A DNA stretch of 64,000 bases from Alteromonadaceae bacterium 2753L.S.0a.02 (GTDB taxonomy: Bacteria > Pseudomonadota > Gammaproteobacteria > Pseudomonadales > Cellvibrionaceae): NCBI GenBank assembly GCA_007827375.1, contig VISH01000002.1, positions 1,079,001-1,143,000 of the forward strand. The letters run 5' to 3'. Both the position numbers and the translations under genes were made by a program. The notes under the pieces are model-generated. The model did no database searches. It saw only the letters and a list, made by a program, of their open reading frames with translations, and had not been told where the DNA came from. Positions 42,282 to 50,617 of this stretch are shown piece after piece (the first letter of the stretch is position 1; each line of letters opens with the position of its first letter).

Positions 42282-43229
42282 TTATTGGTGCGCCAAGTCT
42301 TCCGGATAGGGTGATAAATAGTAGGAATCGGCGATGTAAGCATTGGGGAATTTTCTGAAATGGTGCCTCAGTAGTGTTCGAGGCACTGTGAGCGGTGCTT
42401 TACGCAGACGGCAATTTTCAATGGCTTCAAACATTTCCCGCTTGTCTCCCGCATCAATCTGTTTACTTAAAAAACCTTGGATGTGCTGCAATACATTGAT
42501 GTGGTTTTTTAAGGTTGCGGGTTTTTTCAAGCAGCGCATTAGCGCAGAGATGTATTCCTGAGCGTAACTTTCCAAACCGCTCTTAGGAATTGCGGCAACC
42601 ATTCTACCCAGTGAACGATAATCTTTTTGGCTGTGTGCCATCGCTAAAAACTTATGTCGGGTATGAAATTCGACCAAGGCCTTCGGTGTTAAGTTGCCCG
42701 AGTTTAGTTCGCGCCAGCGATGATAGACATAAACCCGTTCTATAAAATTATCCCGCAAGAGTTTATCGTTCAAGCGGCCTTCTTCTTCAACGGGTAATAA
42801 AGGGTTATTGGCCATAAGTGTAGCGGCAAACAGACCGACCCCCTTGCGGGTCGGGTGGCCAGCCCGGTAGGCCTTGACACGTTCCATGCCACAGCTCGGA
42901 GAATCTTTTTTTAAGATGTAACCACTCAAACCGGAAAGCCAGGATTGCTGTTCATTGGCGCAGTCGATCAGCTGTTCGGTGACGTCAATATTTTCAGTTT
43001 TGGTACCCACAACCCGAACCGGACGTTGCTTTTCATCGCTTAATACCAGGCGTATCGGTTCTCTGGGAATGCCCAGGCCGATGGCCACTTCTGGGCAAAA
43101 GCTGTGGTAGCTAAAATAATGGCCAAGGTTTTGGGTGATGTACTTTTGGTGTTTGTGGCCGCCATCAAATCGCACCTGCTCGCCAAGCAGGCAGGCGCTA
43201 ATACCAATGGGAATTTTTGCTTGTGTCAT
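42282..43229 (-). CDS. DUF523/DUF1722 protein
   Basis: 315 aa. N-terminal DUF523 (about 1-150): IGISACLLGEQVRFDGGHK, SFCPEVAIGLGIPREPIRL, KKDSPSCGMERVK, with Cys residues typical of the family. C-terminal DUF1722 (about 185-300): VEFHTRHKFLAMAHSQKDYR. Biochemical role not established; homologues often accompany photolyase and ECF/ChrR genes in light and oxidative-stress regulons. It lies 3 nt after the ChrR-like gene, so it is the last gene of the sigma factor operon. Confidence 0.88.
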   Translation of the reverse strand: MTQAKIPIGISACLLGEQVRFDGGHKHQKYITQNLGHYFSYHSFCPEVAIGLGIPREPIRLVLSDEKQRPVRVVGTKTENIDVTEQLIDCANEQQSWLSGLSGYILKKDSPSCGMERVKAYRAGHPTRKGVGLFAATLMANNPLLPVEEEGRLNDKLLRDNFIERVYVYHRWRELNSGNLTPKALVEFHTRHKFLAMAHSQKDYRSLGRMVAAIPKSGLESYAQEYISALMRCLKKPATLKNHINVLQHIQGFLSKQIDAGDKREMFEAIENCRLRKAPLTVPRTLLRHHFRKFPNAYIADSYYLSPYPEDLAHQ

Positions 43230-43232
43230 TGC

Positions 43233-43919
43233 TTAGCCAGCTGCATGATTGCGTTTTACCAAAGGGTTAAGCAAGCGCGAAAACAGCCCAGTAAATTCTA
43301 TGGGAGCATCGAGCACCATTAAACAAATACATTCCGCGTCTTTGGTTACCATGGGCTTATGCTTATGGCGATTGTCGCGGCTCACGAAATCGCCTTTGCG
43401 ATACAAGCCAGATTCATCAGAAAACGCACCTTCCAGCACCACGGTTAACTCTTCGCCGGTATGGCGGTGATGTGGCATTTTTCCACCGGCTTTTACCCGA
43501 CTTAAGGCAATTTGCGAACCGTCTTTATCTTTGAGCAGTGTTGTAAATTTTATTGAAGGCGATAACGCGGCCCATTGTAATTCACCATAGTGACTATTTA
43601 TAAATTGTCGCAAGGTTCTCGGCACACGATAGCCATCGCTGCAGACATTGGGTCTGCTTTCTGCCACGGTTATTGCGTTGTCTGATGGTAATTGCTCAAT
43701 CAGGTCGAACACTTTCGATTTCAGCGTATCGTTGCTCTGCTTAACGTTTGGTGTTTGAGATTCGAATAATTGCGCACCTAAAGATTCCAGTTGTCCGACC
43801 TGGCGCTGGCATTTCTCGCACTGTTCAATATGTGCCGCAACGCAGAGGGCATGACTTAATCGCAGGCTCCCAGATGCATAATCTGTCAACATTTCTGGCG
43901 TGGGATGGTGTTTAATCAT
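43233..43919 (-). CDS. chrR: ChrR-family anti-sigma factor with cupin domain
   Basis: 228 aa. N-terminal zinc-binding anti-sigma domain: HPTPEMLTDYASGSL then AAHIEQCEKCQ (H...HxxxCxxC). C-terminal cupin with MPHHRHTGEELTVVLEG and a second His pair near RHKHKPM. In Rhodobacter such a protein holds the ECF sigma factor until singlet oxygen triggers release. Follows the sigma gene by 5 nt, so the two form a regulated pair. Confidence 0.93.
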   Translation of the reverse strand: MIKHHPTPEMLTDYASGSLRLSHALCVAAHIEQCEKCQRQVGQLESLGAQLFESQTPNVKQSNDTLKSKVFDLIEQLPSDNAITVAESRPNVCSDGYRVPRTLRQFINSHYGELQWAALSPSIKFTTLLKDKDGSQIALSRVKAGGKMPHHRHTGEELTVVLEGAFSDESGLYRKGDFVSRDNRHKHKPMVTKDAECICLMVLDAPIEFTGLFSRLLNPLVKRNHAAG

Positions 43920-43924
43920 ATTGT

Positions 43925-44503
43925 TTACCTCGTAATGCTGATAGCCAGTTTGCGAAGTGCCAGTCGCACGCGGGATTTCACCGTGCCCAGAGGCAGCCCT
44001 AAATCTTCGGCAACCTCTTTGTGCGTTTTACCTTCGAGATAGACCTTGGCAAGGGCTTGCTTTTGCTCCTCGGGAAGGGAGTTGAGGCTATCGCGTATAA
44101 CCACCTCGTTGCGCTTTTGTTGTGCCGCCTGAAATGGATCTACTGCGTCGTCTGGAATATCGTCCCACAAGTGGCTGGGGTCAATATCCGATTCATGGCG
44201 ACTGTTTTTGCGCAAGTAATCGATTCTGGCGTTTCGCGCCAGGGTGAACACCCAGGTACTGACCGTTGCAACATCCGGGTTGTAGGTGTGGGCTTTGTTC
44301 CATACTTTGATCATCACTTCCTGCGCCACTTCGTCGGCCAGGATATGTGCACCCGGGTGGGCCGCCAGGCTAAACGCTCTCAGCAGAGGAACATAGTGAT
44401 CAAAAAGCCTCTCAAAGGCGTCACGGTCGCGCATTTTTGCCACGGCGACCATATCTGCAACTTGCTGTTTTTGCTCAGGTTTTCTTTCTTCCACCGTCGC
44501 CAT
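43925..44503 (-). CDS. rpoE: ECF sigma factor of the RpoE/ChrR group
   Basis: 192 aa. Region 2: FERLFDHYVPLLRAFSLAAH, DEVAQEVMIKVWNKA, STWVFTLARNARIDYLRK. Region 4: LNSLPEEQKQALAKVYLEGK, THKEVAEDLGLPLGTVKSRV. Recognises promoters of type TGATC-N18-TAAGA in its group; such a site (TGATCC-N18-TAGAAG) lies upstream at 44571-44600, suggesting self-activation. Divergent from the lipid-related operon, which has a similar site. Likely signal: singlet oxygen or photo-oxidative stress. Confidence 0.92.
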   Translation of the reverse strand: MATVEERKPEQKQQVADMVAVAKMRDRDAFERLFDHYVPLLRAFSLAAHPGAHILADEVAQEVMIKVWNKAHTYNPDVATVSTWVFTLARNARIDYLRKNSRHESDIDPSHLWDDIPDDAVDPFQAAQQKRNEVVIRDSLNSLPEEQKQALAKVYLEGKTHKEVAEDLGLPLGTVKSRVRLALRKLAISITR

Positions 44504-44570
44504 AATTCAACTCTGTAAGGGGTTGGGTACAGACCGCTTCATGCTGCTTTAAGCGGATTTTCCGTTAACT

Positions 44571-44600
44571 CTTCTACGCGCGGTTTGAATTTCTGGATCA
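44571..44600 (-). promoter_or_regulatory. ECF-type promoter for the sigma/chrR operon
   Basis: On the minus strand: TGATCC, 18-nt spacer, TAGAAG. Same -35 and spacing as the divergent site and as RpoE/ChrR-type promoters. About 70 bp before the sigma factor start. Confidence 0.65.
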
Positions 44601-44655
44601 ATCAGCCTAAGCCGACACTCAAATTCTGGTGGCTCATTATAAAGCGCCCTAGCGT

Positions 44656-44685
44656 TGATCTCGCCAGCGCCCCAATACGTAAAAG
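44656..44685 (+). promoter_or_regulatory. ECF-type promoter for the lipid-modification operon
   Basis: TGATCT (44656-44661), 18-nt spacer, TAAAAG (44680-44685), about 28 bp before the first gene of the plus-strand operon. Matches the site facing the other way. Confidence 0.65.
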
Positions 44686-44713
44686 TCTCAGTCACTAGAT
44701 TTAGGGTAGCAGT

Positions 44714-45181
44714 ATGTCAGTAGGGCCTCACAGTAACGCACAAGCGCTGGTGGAGTCATTTAAGGCTTTTTATCGGGATGTGGCGAATCTGCGTCTCGAT
44801 GACCTTCCCGCGCTTTACCACAGTGCTGTCGTTTTTAAAGACCCGGTACACGAAATTCGCGGTATCAATGCCTTGCACGCCTACATGTCCGATGTGTGTA
44901 GCAATGTAAGTCGTGGCCGCTTCGAGTATTTGGACCAATTGATTGACGAACACCGCGCTTACATAAAATGGAATATGCATTTTTGTCATAAATCCTTGGG
45001 TAATAAAGCGGTAGTCGTGCGTGGTATCAGCCAAATCGAGTTTAACGACAAAATTTTTTATCACGAAGACGTGTATGACATGGGTGAGCTCTTGTACGAG
45101 CATCTGCCGGTGTTAGGCAGCGCGACGCAATGGCTAAAAAGACGTATGTCTGCGGGAGTAAAGTATCGTGATTCGCAATGA
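44714..45181 (+). CDS. NTF2/SnoaL-like protein
   Basis: 155-aa small alpha+beta barrel protein: LVESFKAFYRDVANLRLDDL, ALYHSAVVFKDPVHEIRG, DEHRAYIKWNMHF, HEDVYDMGELLYEHLPVLG. No signal peptide. First gene of the ECF-controlled operon and overlaps the SDR gene by 14 nt. Homologues accompany the SDR/amine oxidase/DUF1365/Cfa genes in other gammaproteobacteria. Ligand unknown. Confidence 0.85.
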   Translation: MSVGPHSNAQALVESFKAFYRDVANLRLDDLPALYHSAVVFKDPVHEIRGINALHAYMSDVCSNVSRGRFEYLDQLIDEHRAYIKWNMHFCHKSLGNKAVVVRGISQIEFNDKIFYHEDVYDMGELLYEHLPVLGSATQWLKRRMSAGVKYRDSQ

Positions 45182-45953
45182 AGTTATCTGGATAACGGGC
45201 GCGTCGTCGGGTATTGGCAAGGCACTGGCGCTGATGCTTGCGAAATCCGGCAACAAGGTCATTGCCAGTGGTCGAAACAGCCAGCGCTTAGAACAATTGC
45301 AGCGCGAGCACCCCAACATTCTAACGCTGGCATTTGATGTGACCGACAAAGAGCGCTTATCTGAGGTGGGTGACGCGCTGCGTGCCATGGCACCGAGCCT
45401 GGATCGTGTCATTTTGAACGCGGGAGACTGCGAATATTTTGAAGTGTCTCAGCCAGACTGGCAGAGTATCGAACGCATGATGCAGGTAAACCTCGTAGGG
45501 GTGGTAAACAGCATTTCGCTGTGTTTACCGCTGCTGAAGCAGGCGAAATCGCCTCATCTAATTGCGGTTGGCTCGCAGGCGATACTGGCTCCTTTTCCCC
45601 GCGCTGAGGGCTATGGCGCTTCAAAGGCGGCGTTAAGCTATCTGGTGCGTTCGTTGCGGATCGATCTGCATCAATACGGTATTGATGTTACCGAAGTGCT
45701 GCCCGGTTTTGTTGATACACCTCTTACTGCGCGCAACGATTTCCCAATGCCCTTTTTATTAAGCGCGCAACAAGCCGCTACACAGATTGTGAGTCGTGTT
45801 TCGAAGCGGCCTTTGCGCGTGATCTTGCCACGGCGCTTACAGCTGATGTTAATAGTTGCGAATGTGTTTCCTCGCTTTTGGTTGTGGCTAAACACAAGAA
45901 GTAAAAAGCCCCGTTGTTCCGTTGAGCAAAGTAAAAGGAGTAAACACGCTTGA
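45168..45953 (+). CDS. Short-chain dehydrogenase/reductase
   Basis: 261 aa. Rossmann motif TGASSGIGKA, NAG in VILNAGDCEY, active-site Ser/Tyr/Lys region with AVGSQAI and YGASKAALSYL. GTG start at 45168 inside the preceding gene, strong overlap suggesting coupling. NAD(P)-dependent redox step in lipid or membrane modification is likely, but the substrate is unknown. The TTG start of the next gene overlaps its stop. Confidence 0.9.
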   Translation: MIRNEVIWITGASSGIGKALALMLAKSGNKVIASGRNSQRLEQLQREHPNILTLAFDVTDKERLSEVGDALRAMAPSLDRVILNAGDCEYFEVSQPDWQSIERMMQVNLVGVVNSISLCLPLLKQAKSPHLIAVGSQAILAPFPRAEGYGASKAALSYLVRSLRIDLHQYGIDVTEVLPGFVDTPLTARNDFPMPFLLSAQQAATQIVSRVSKRPLRVILPRRLQLMLIVANVFPRFWLWLNTRSKKPRCSVEQSKRSKHA

Positions 45954-47200
45954 AAATTGCGGTGATTGGGTCCGGCATTTCCGGGCTGACCTGTGGCTAC
46001 CTGCTTAATTCAAAATACGAGGTAACCCTGTTTGAAAAAGCTGAGCGTATTGGCGGGCACACCGCCACAAAATCAATAAGCCATAAGGGTAAGCATTACG
46101 CGATAGACACCGGTTTTATCGTATACAACGATTGGACCTATCCAAATTTTATCAAGCTGCTCGACAAGCTCGGTGTACAAAGCCAGCCCACAGAGATGAG
46201 TTTTAGCGTAAATTGTTTGAAAACCGGTTTGGAATATAGCGGCAGCAATTTAAATACGCTTTTCGCCCAGCGTCGTAATCTTGCTAATCTTAATTTCATA
46301 CGAATGCTTTTCGATATTGTGCGATTTAATCGCGAAGCCATTCAAGACCTGGAAGCGTCCGCAATCAGCGACGAAACGACCTTAGGAGAATATATCTCTG
46401 AGCGCGGTTACAGTCAGCTTTTTGCCAGTCACTATCTTGTACCTATGGGTAGCGCAATTTGGTCTTCAACCCTTCAGGAAATGCTCGATTTTCCGCTGCT
46501 GTTCTTTGTTAGGTTTTTTAAAAACCACGGTTTGCTGAGTGTTAGCAAGCGACCCCAGTGGCGCGTATTGAAAGGGGGCTCGCAGGCTTATTTAAAACCC
46601 ATCACTGAAGGCTTAAAAAACGCCATTATCACAAATGCCAGGATTACGGCGGTGAAACGTAGTACTGATAACGTGACTATACAATTTTCAGATGGTTCGC
46701 AAGCGCTGTTCGATGAAGTCGTATTCGCCTGTCACAGTGATGAAGCTTTAGCGCTGTTGCAAGATGCCTCACCCGCCGAACAGCAAATTCTTGGCGCAAT
46801 TCCGTACCGAAAAAACCAAGTGGTACTGCACACCGACGCTCGCTTATTACCGCAGAGAAAACTCGCCTGGAGCAGCTGGAATTATCGTTTGGGTAGCGAT
46901 ATGGATAACCCTGCTACGCTGAGTTACAACATGAATATTCTGCAGGGGATTCACAGCGAAGACACCTTTGTCGTAACGCTTAACGATACTGCGGCGATCA
47001 ACCCCGAAACTATTTTGGGGGAATATGAGTATGCGCATCCTGTTTTTACGCTGCAGGGGATTAAGGCGCAGGCGCGCTGGGGAGAAATAAACGGCGTTAA
47101 CAGAACCTGGTTTTGCGGTGCTTATTGGAAAAATGGTTTCCACGAAGATGGCTGCTACAGTGGCATACGTGTTGCCACCCAATTGGGAGCGCAGTGGTGA
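45950..47200 (+). CDS. FAD-dependent amine oxidase-like flavoprotein
   Basis: 416 aa. N-terminal FAD-binding MKIAVIGSGISGLTCGYLL (GxGxxG) and RIGGHTATK. C-terminal FAD contact CGAYWKNGFHEDGC. Belongs to the NAD(P)-binding/amine oxidase proteins that neighbour Cfa genes. TTG start with AAAGGAG 9 nt upstream, overlapping the SDR stop. The stop overlaps the next ATG (TGATG). Probably oxidises a lipid-linked substrate. Confidence 0.88.
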   Translation: MKIAVIGSGISGLTCGYLLNSKYEVTLFEKAERIGGHTATKSISHKGKHYAIDTGFIVYNDWTYPNFIKLLDKLGVQSQPTEMSFSVNCLKTGLEYSGSNLNTLFAQRRNLANLNFIRMLFDIVRFNREAIQDLEASAISDETTLGEYISERGYSQLFASHYLVPMGSAIWSSTLQEMLDFPLLFFVRFFKNHGLLSVSKRPQWRVLKGGSQAYLKPITEGLKNAIITNARITAVKRSTDNVTIQFSDGSQALFDEVVFACHSDEALALLQDASPAEQQILGAIPYRKNQVVLHTDARLLPQRKLAWSSWNYRLGSDMDNPATLSYNMNILQGIHSEDTFVVTLNDTAAINPETILGEYEYAHPVFTLQGIKAQARWGEINGVNRTWFCGAYWKNGFHEDGCYSGIRVATQLGAQW

Positions 47201-47970
47201 TGGCTGAACGAGCCCTGACGAGTTGCATTTATCATGGTTGGGTAAGACACAGACGCTTCGCGCCGAGCACGCATTGCTTTCAGTACAAGGTATTTATGAT
47301 GTATATCGACCTTTCAGAGCTGAGCGACGTGTTGTCGAAAAGTCCGCTCTGGTCCACAAAGCGCTGGGCCTTGGCACGATTCAAGCGCAGTGATTATTTT
47401 GGCGATGCCCAACAAGATTTGCACCTGGCTGTGAGGCAGTTGGTGAATCGTGAGCTTGGGTTAAACCTTAATGGCGCTGTGCACATGCTCAGTAATTTTC
47501 GTTATTTTGGTTTTATTATTAATCCTCTAAGCGTTTACTACTGCTTCGACGAGGCGCGGGCTCTGCGGGCAATGGTATTGGAAGTGACAAATACTCCCTG
47601 GGGAAAATCGCATTGCTATGTTTTGCCATGTGATCCCAATGAAAAAAAACAGCGTATAAGTTTTACAAAGGCGCTGCATGTGTCTCCGTTTCATCCCATA
47701 AATATGACCTACAAACTTTGTTGTACAACGCCGAGGGATACCCTGGCTTTACATCTGGAAAATTGGACTGATGAAAATAATGAAGGCTGTGTATTCGATG
47801 CTACGCTGGGATTGCAACGTGAAGAAATTACTGGAGCAGCACTTAATCGCATATTAATCGCTTATCCATTTATGACCCTAAAGGTGTTTTTCGGTATCTA
47901 TTGGCAGGCGATGAAGTTGTATTTTAAAAAAGTTCCTGTATTCAAATACGGTGAGCTGAGACAAGAGTAA
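47200..47970 (+). CDS. DUF1365 protein
   Basis: 256 aa. MAERALTSCIYHGWVRHRRF start, FQYKVFMMYIDLSEL, VHMLSNFRYFGFIINPLSVY, VTNTPWGKSHCYVLP, HVSPFHPINMTYKL: all characteristic of DUF1365. I take the ATG at 47200, overlapping the flavoprotein stop, rather than the longer frame from 47113. Always near Cfa-like and amine oxidase genes; in Rhodobacter the equivalent gene belongs to the RpoE regulon. Biochemical role unknown. Confidence 0.9.
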   Translation: MAERALTSCIYHGWVRHRRFAPSTHCFQYKVFMMYIDLSELSDVLSKSPLWSTKRWALARFKRSDYFGDAQQDLHLAVRQLVNRELGLNLNGAVHMLSNFRYFGFIINPLSVYYCFDEARALRAMVLEVTNTPWGKSHCYVLPCDPNEKKQRISFTKALHVSPFHPINMTYKLCCTTPRDTLALHLENWTDENNEGCVFDATLGLQREEITGAALNRILIAYPFMTLKVFFGIYWQAMKLYFKKVPVFKYGELRQE

Positions 47971-47985
47971 CTATAATTGTTGTAG

Positions 47986-49251
47986 GTGAAAGTCGTGGAA
48001 TCTATCAGTTTAAATACCCAGAAGCTCGTAAGTCTTCCAAAAATAACCTGGATGGAATCACTTGCAAAACGCTTTGTTTTAAAGTTCTTGAGAGGCTTAA
48101 AGAAGGGGCATTTGGTGTTGGAAGATCAAGGCCAGGTGTTTGTTTTTGGTCAAACCTTAAAGGAAGCTGACATTGTCGCTCATATCCATGTTGAAGATGC
48201 CAGCGCCTATATAGATTTGTTACTGCACGGTACTGTAGGTTCCGGTGAGGCCTATATTCGCAAAAGCTGGACTACGCCAGATCTGGTGAATGTTATACGT
48301 TTTTTTGTGATTAACATCGATGAAATGAATGCGATGGACAATAACCGACCCTGGATAATGCGGGCGGTCACGGCTCTTGGGCATCAGCTGAGTCCAAATA
48401 CCAAAGAAGGTTCAAAAAAGAATATAGCCGCACATTACGATTTGGGTAATGATTTTTTCAATGTTTTTCTTGACCCAACAATGATGTACTCCGCTGCAAT
48501 TTTTGACAATAAATCAGATTCCCTGGAAGTGGCGTCATTGAATAAGCTGCAAATTATCTGTCGCAAACTTCAGTTAAAACCGGAGGATCATCTCTTAGAA
48601 ATAGGTACAGGGTGGGGTGGTATGGCGATTTATGCTGCCAGTAATTACGGCTGCAAGGTAACGACCACAACCATCTCGATGCAGCAGTACCGGCATACCC
48701 TAAAGAGAGTGGAAGAGGCCGGGCTCTCGGAAAAAATCACCGTGCTATTGCAAGATTATAGAGACCTTACCGGTAAATACGACAAGCTGGTTTCCATCGA
48801 AATGATTGAGGCGGTGGGGCATGAATTCTATGCGACTTATTTTGCCAAGTGTAGCAGTCTGTTAAAAGATCACGGCTTGATGTTAATACAGGCAATAACA
48901 ATTCCTGATCAGCGTTTCGAGTACGCCAAGAACTCGGTAGATTTTATTAAAAAATATATTTTTCCGGGAGGCTGTTTGCCATCAATTCAGGAGATATCCC
49001 GATGTTTATCGAAACATACCGATATGCTCATGGTCCACATGGAGGATATCGGAAAGCATTACGCTGATACTCTTGCCATTTGGGCTGATCGCTTTAATAA
49101 AAATGTTGATTCAGTAAAAGCCCAGGGCTTTGATGAGCAATTCTGTCGCATGTGGGAATTTTATTTGAATTACTGTGAGGGCGGGTTTAGAGAGCGTGTG
49201 ATTGGAACAGGGCAGTTTTTGTTTGCAAAGCCGGCGGTGAGAAGCTTGTAA
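47986..49251 (+). CDS. cfa: Cyclopropane-fatty-acyl-phospholipid synthase-like methyltransferase
   Basis: 421 aa, SAM-dependent methyltransferase of unsaturated membrane fatty acids. Visible: AAHYDLGNDFFNVFLDPTMM, SAM motif LLEIGTGWGGMAIYAA, SIEMIEAVGHEFY, KYIFPGGCLPS, and the C-terminal FYLNYCEGGFRERVIG. GTG start at 47986. Members in RpoE/ChrR clusters can add methyl groups that lead to methylated or furan fatty acids rather than cyclopropanes, so product identity is open. 15 nt after DUF1365. Confidence 0.92.
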   Translation: MKVVESISLNTQKLVSLPKITWMESLAKRFVLKFLRGLKKGHLVLEDQGQVFVFGQTLKEADIVAHIHVEDASAYIDLLLHGTVGSGEAYIRKSWTTPDLVNVIRFFVINIDEMNAMDNNRPWIMRAVTALGHQLSPNTKEGSKKNIAAHYDLGNDFFNVFLDPTMMYSAAIFDNKSDSLEVASLNKLQIICRKLQLKPEDHLLEIGTGWGGMAIYAASNYGCKVTTTTISMQQYRHTLKRVEEAGLSEKITVLLQDYRDLTGKYDKLVSIEMIEAVGHEFYATYFAKCSSLLKDHGLMLIQAITIPDQRFEYAKNSVDFIKKYIFPGGCLPSIQEISRCLSKHTDMLMVHMEDIGKHYADTLAIWADRFNKNVDSVKAQGFDEQFCRMWEFYLNYCEGGFRERVIGTGQFLFAKPAVRSL

Positions 49252-49252
49252 T

Positions 49253-49840
49253 ATGAAAATGTTGCTCGTTAACGCCGTGCTGTTTCAATGCATATGGTTG
49301 GTGGCCGTGCAAGGCGATAACCGAGCAGCGTTGCTAGCCTTAGTGCTCTATTGGCTGGTGCATTTACGTTGGTTTTTTAAAGATCGCAAACAGATTCGCT
49401 TTGCTGTTGCTGCGGCGCTATTGGGATGGCTTGTCGATTCTGTTTTGGCGAACCTTGGTGTTATCAAATTTAACGGTCAGATTGGCTTGGCTTTGAATGA
49501 CCTTAAGCTAAGCTTAGCGCCAGTTTGGCTGTTGTGCATTTGGCTTTGCTTTACCCCGACCTTGTTAATTAGCTTGAGTTGGCTGGGTGGCCGCCCATTG
49601 CTTGCATCGTTACTGGGTTTTTTGGTGGTGCCCTTCAGCTATTTCGGTGGTGCACTACTCTCTCATTCAACCTTGGGGCTATCACTGGAAGCAACACTGC
49701 TTTGTATAGCTTGTGTATGGGCTATTTTGCTACCGGCTTTGAGCTCTTTCGCCGCGATACACAAATTGACAATTGGGGTTTTACCTCGTAGTGGCTTAGA
49801 CCTTACTTTTCAAGGCAAGAGGGAGAAACTGCAATGGTAA
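49253..49840 (+). CDS. DUF2878 inner-membrane protein
   Basis: 195 aa with about six hydrophobic segments (LVNAVLFQCIWLVAV, LALVLYWLVHLRWFF, APVWLLCIWLCFTPTLLISL, PFSYFGGALLSH). Matches the DUF2878 pattern. One base after the Cfa stop and overlapping the next gene by 7 nt. Part of the same conserved set. Role unknown. Confidence 0.85.
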   Translation: MKMLLVNAVLFQCIWLVAVQGDNRAALLALVLYWLVHLRWFFKDRKQIRFAVAAALLGWLVDSVLANLGVIKFNGQIGLALNDLKLSLAPVWLLCIWLCFTPTLLISLSWLGGRPLLASLLGFLVVPFSYFGGALLSHSTLGLSLEATLLCIACVWAILLPALSSFAAIHKLTIGVLPRSGLDLTFQGKREKLQW

Positions 49841-50577
49841 AGCGAATAGCTTTCGTATTTGTGGTTATAACGCTCAGCAACCTATCACTGGCCTCGAAGA
49901 ACGAGCGGATCAATGGGTACGCTTATGATATCGTTACCGGCGAACTTCGCTATACCGAGGAACATGTTTTTGATGAAGGCAAACAGCACCGCGTCTTTTA
50001 TCGTGAGGCCGATGGAAAACAGTTCGCTGAAAAATTGTTGGATTACAGTAGTGGATGGCTGACTCCCCAGGTATTACAAATCAATAATCGACTGGGAGAG
50101 AAAATTGAAGTCGTAGCACTGGATAGTGAAAACTTAAAAGGGATGTACAGAGCGTCTCAAGACAGCAAAGAGAAGGTCAAAACTGTAAGGCTTGATAACC
50201 GTTTGGTGGTAGACGCAGGTTTCAATTATTTTATAAAACACCAGTGGCATAGGTTAATCACCGGTGAGCGCATTGAATTTGATTATCTTGTGCCAACGAG
50301 GTTGAGTAAAGTGCGACTTGCGGCGAGCAAGATTGGCTGCGAAGCAATTTATACCTGTTTTAAAATTACGGCGGCGAACCGATTGTTGGCAATGGTCATA
50401 AAACCGATCCGCTTGGTGTATTTAACGGATGTAAAGCAGTTGTATGAATTCGAAGGGCGCTCCAATATCGCGAGCGCCGACGGTAGTTATGAAATGGTGA
50501 TCATCAAATATCAGCCCGCCTCTGAAGCGCCAAGCCTGAGTAACAGGGATAAAAGCATGGCCAAAGCGGATGGCTAG
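49834..50577 (+). CDS. Exported hypothetical protein of the Cfa cluster
   Basis: 247 aa with signal peptide MVKRIAFVFVVITLSNLSLA. The mature part is beta-rich: INGYAYDIVTGELRYTEEHV, FYREADGKQFAEKLLDYSSG, VVDAGFNYFIKHQWHRLITG, KPIRLVYLTDVKQLYEFEGR, as in proteins found last in these clusters. Possibly periplasmic lipid-binding. Its TAG lies inside a 25-bp tandem duplication. Confidence 0.8.
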   Translation: MVKRIAFVFVVITLSNLSLASKNERINGYAYDIVTGELRYTEEHVFDEGKQHRVFYREADGKQFAEKLLDYSSGWLTPQVLQINNRLGEKIEVVALDSENLKGMYRASQDSKEKVKTVRLDNRLVVDAGFNYFIKHQWHRLITGERIEFDYLVPTRLSKVRLAASKIGCEAIYTCFKITAANRLLAMVIKPIRLVYLTDVKQLYEFEGRSNIASADGSYEMVIIKYQPASEAPSLSNRDKSMAKADG

Positions 50578-50617
50578 CGCTCGCGCGTTTAACAATGCCT
50601 AGCGCTCGCGCGTTTAA
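50574..50617. repeat. Tandem duplication at convergent gene ends
   Basis: CTAGCGCTCGCGCGTTTAA occurs at 50574-50592 and 50599-50617, period 25 bp. The first copy supplies the TAG stop of the plus-strand gene; the second supplies the stop (TTA read in reverse) of the minus-strand gene. Confidence 0.85.
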
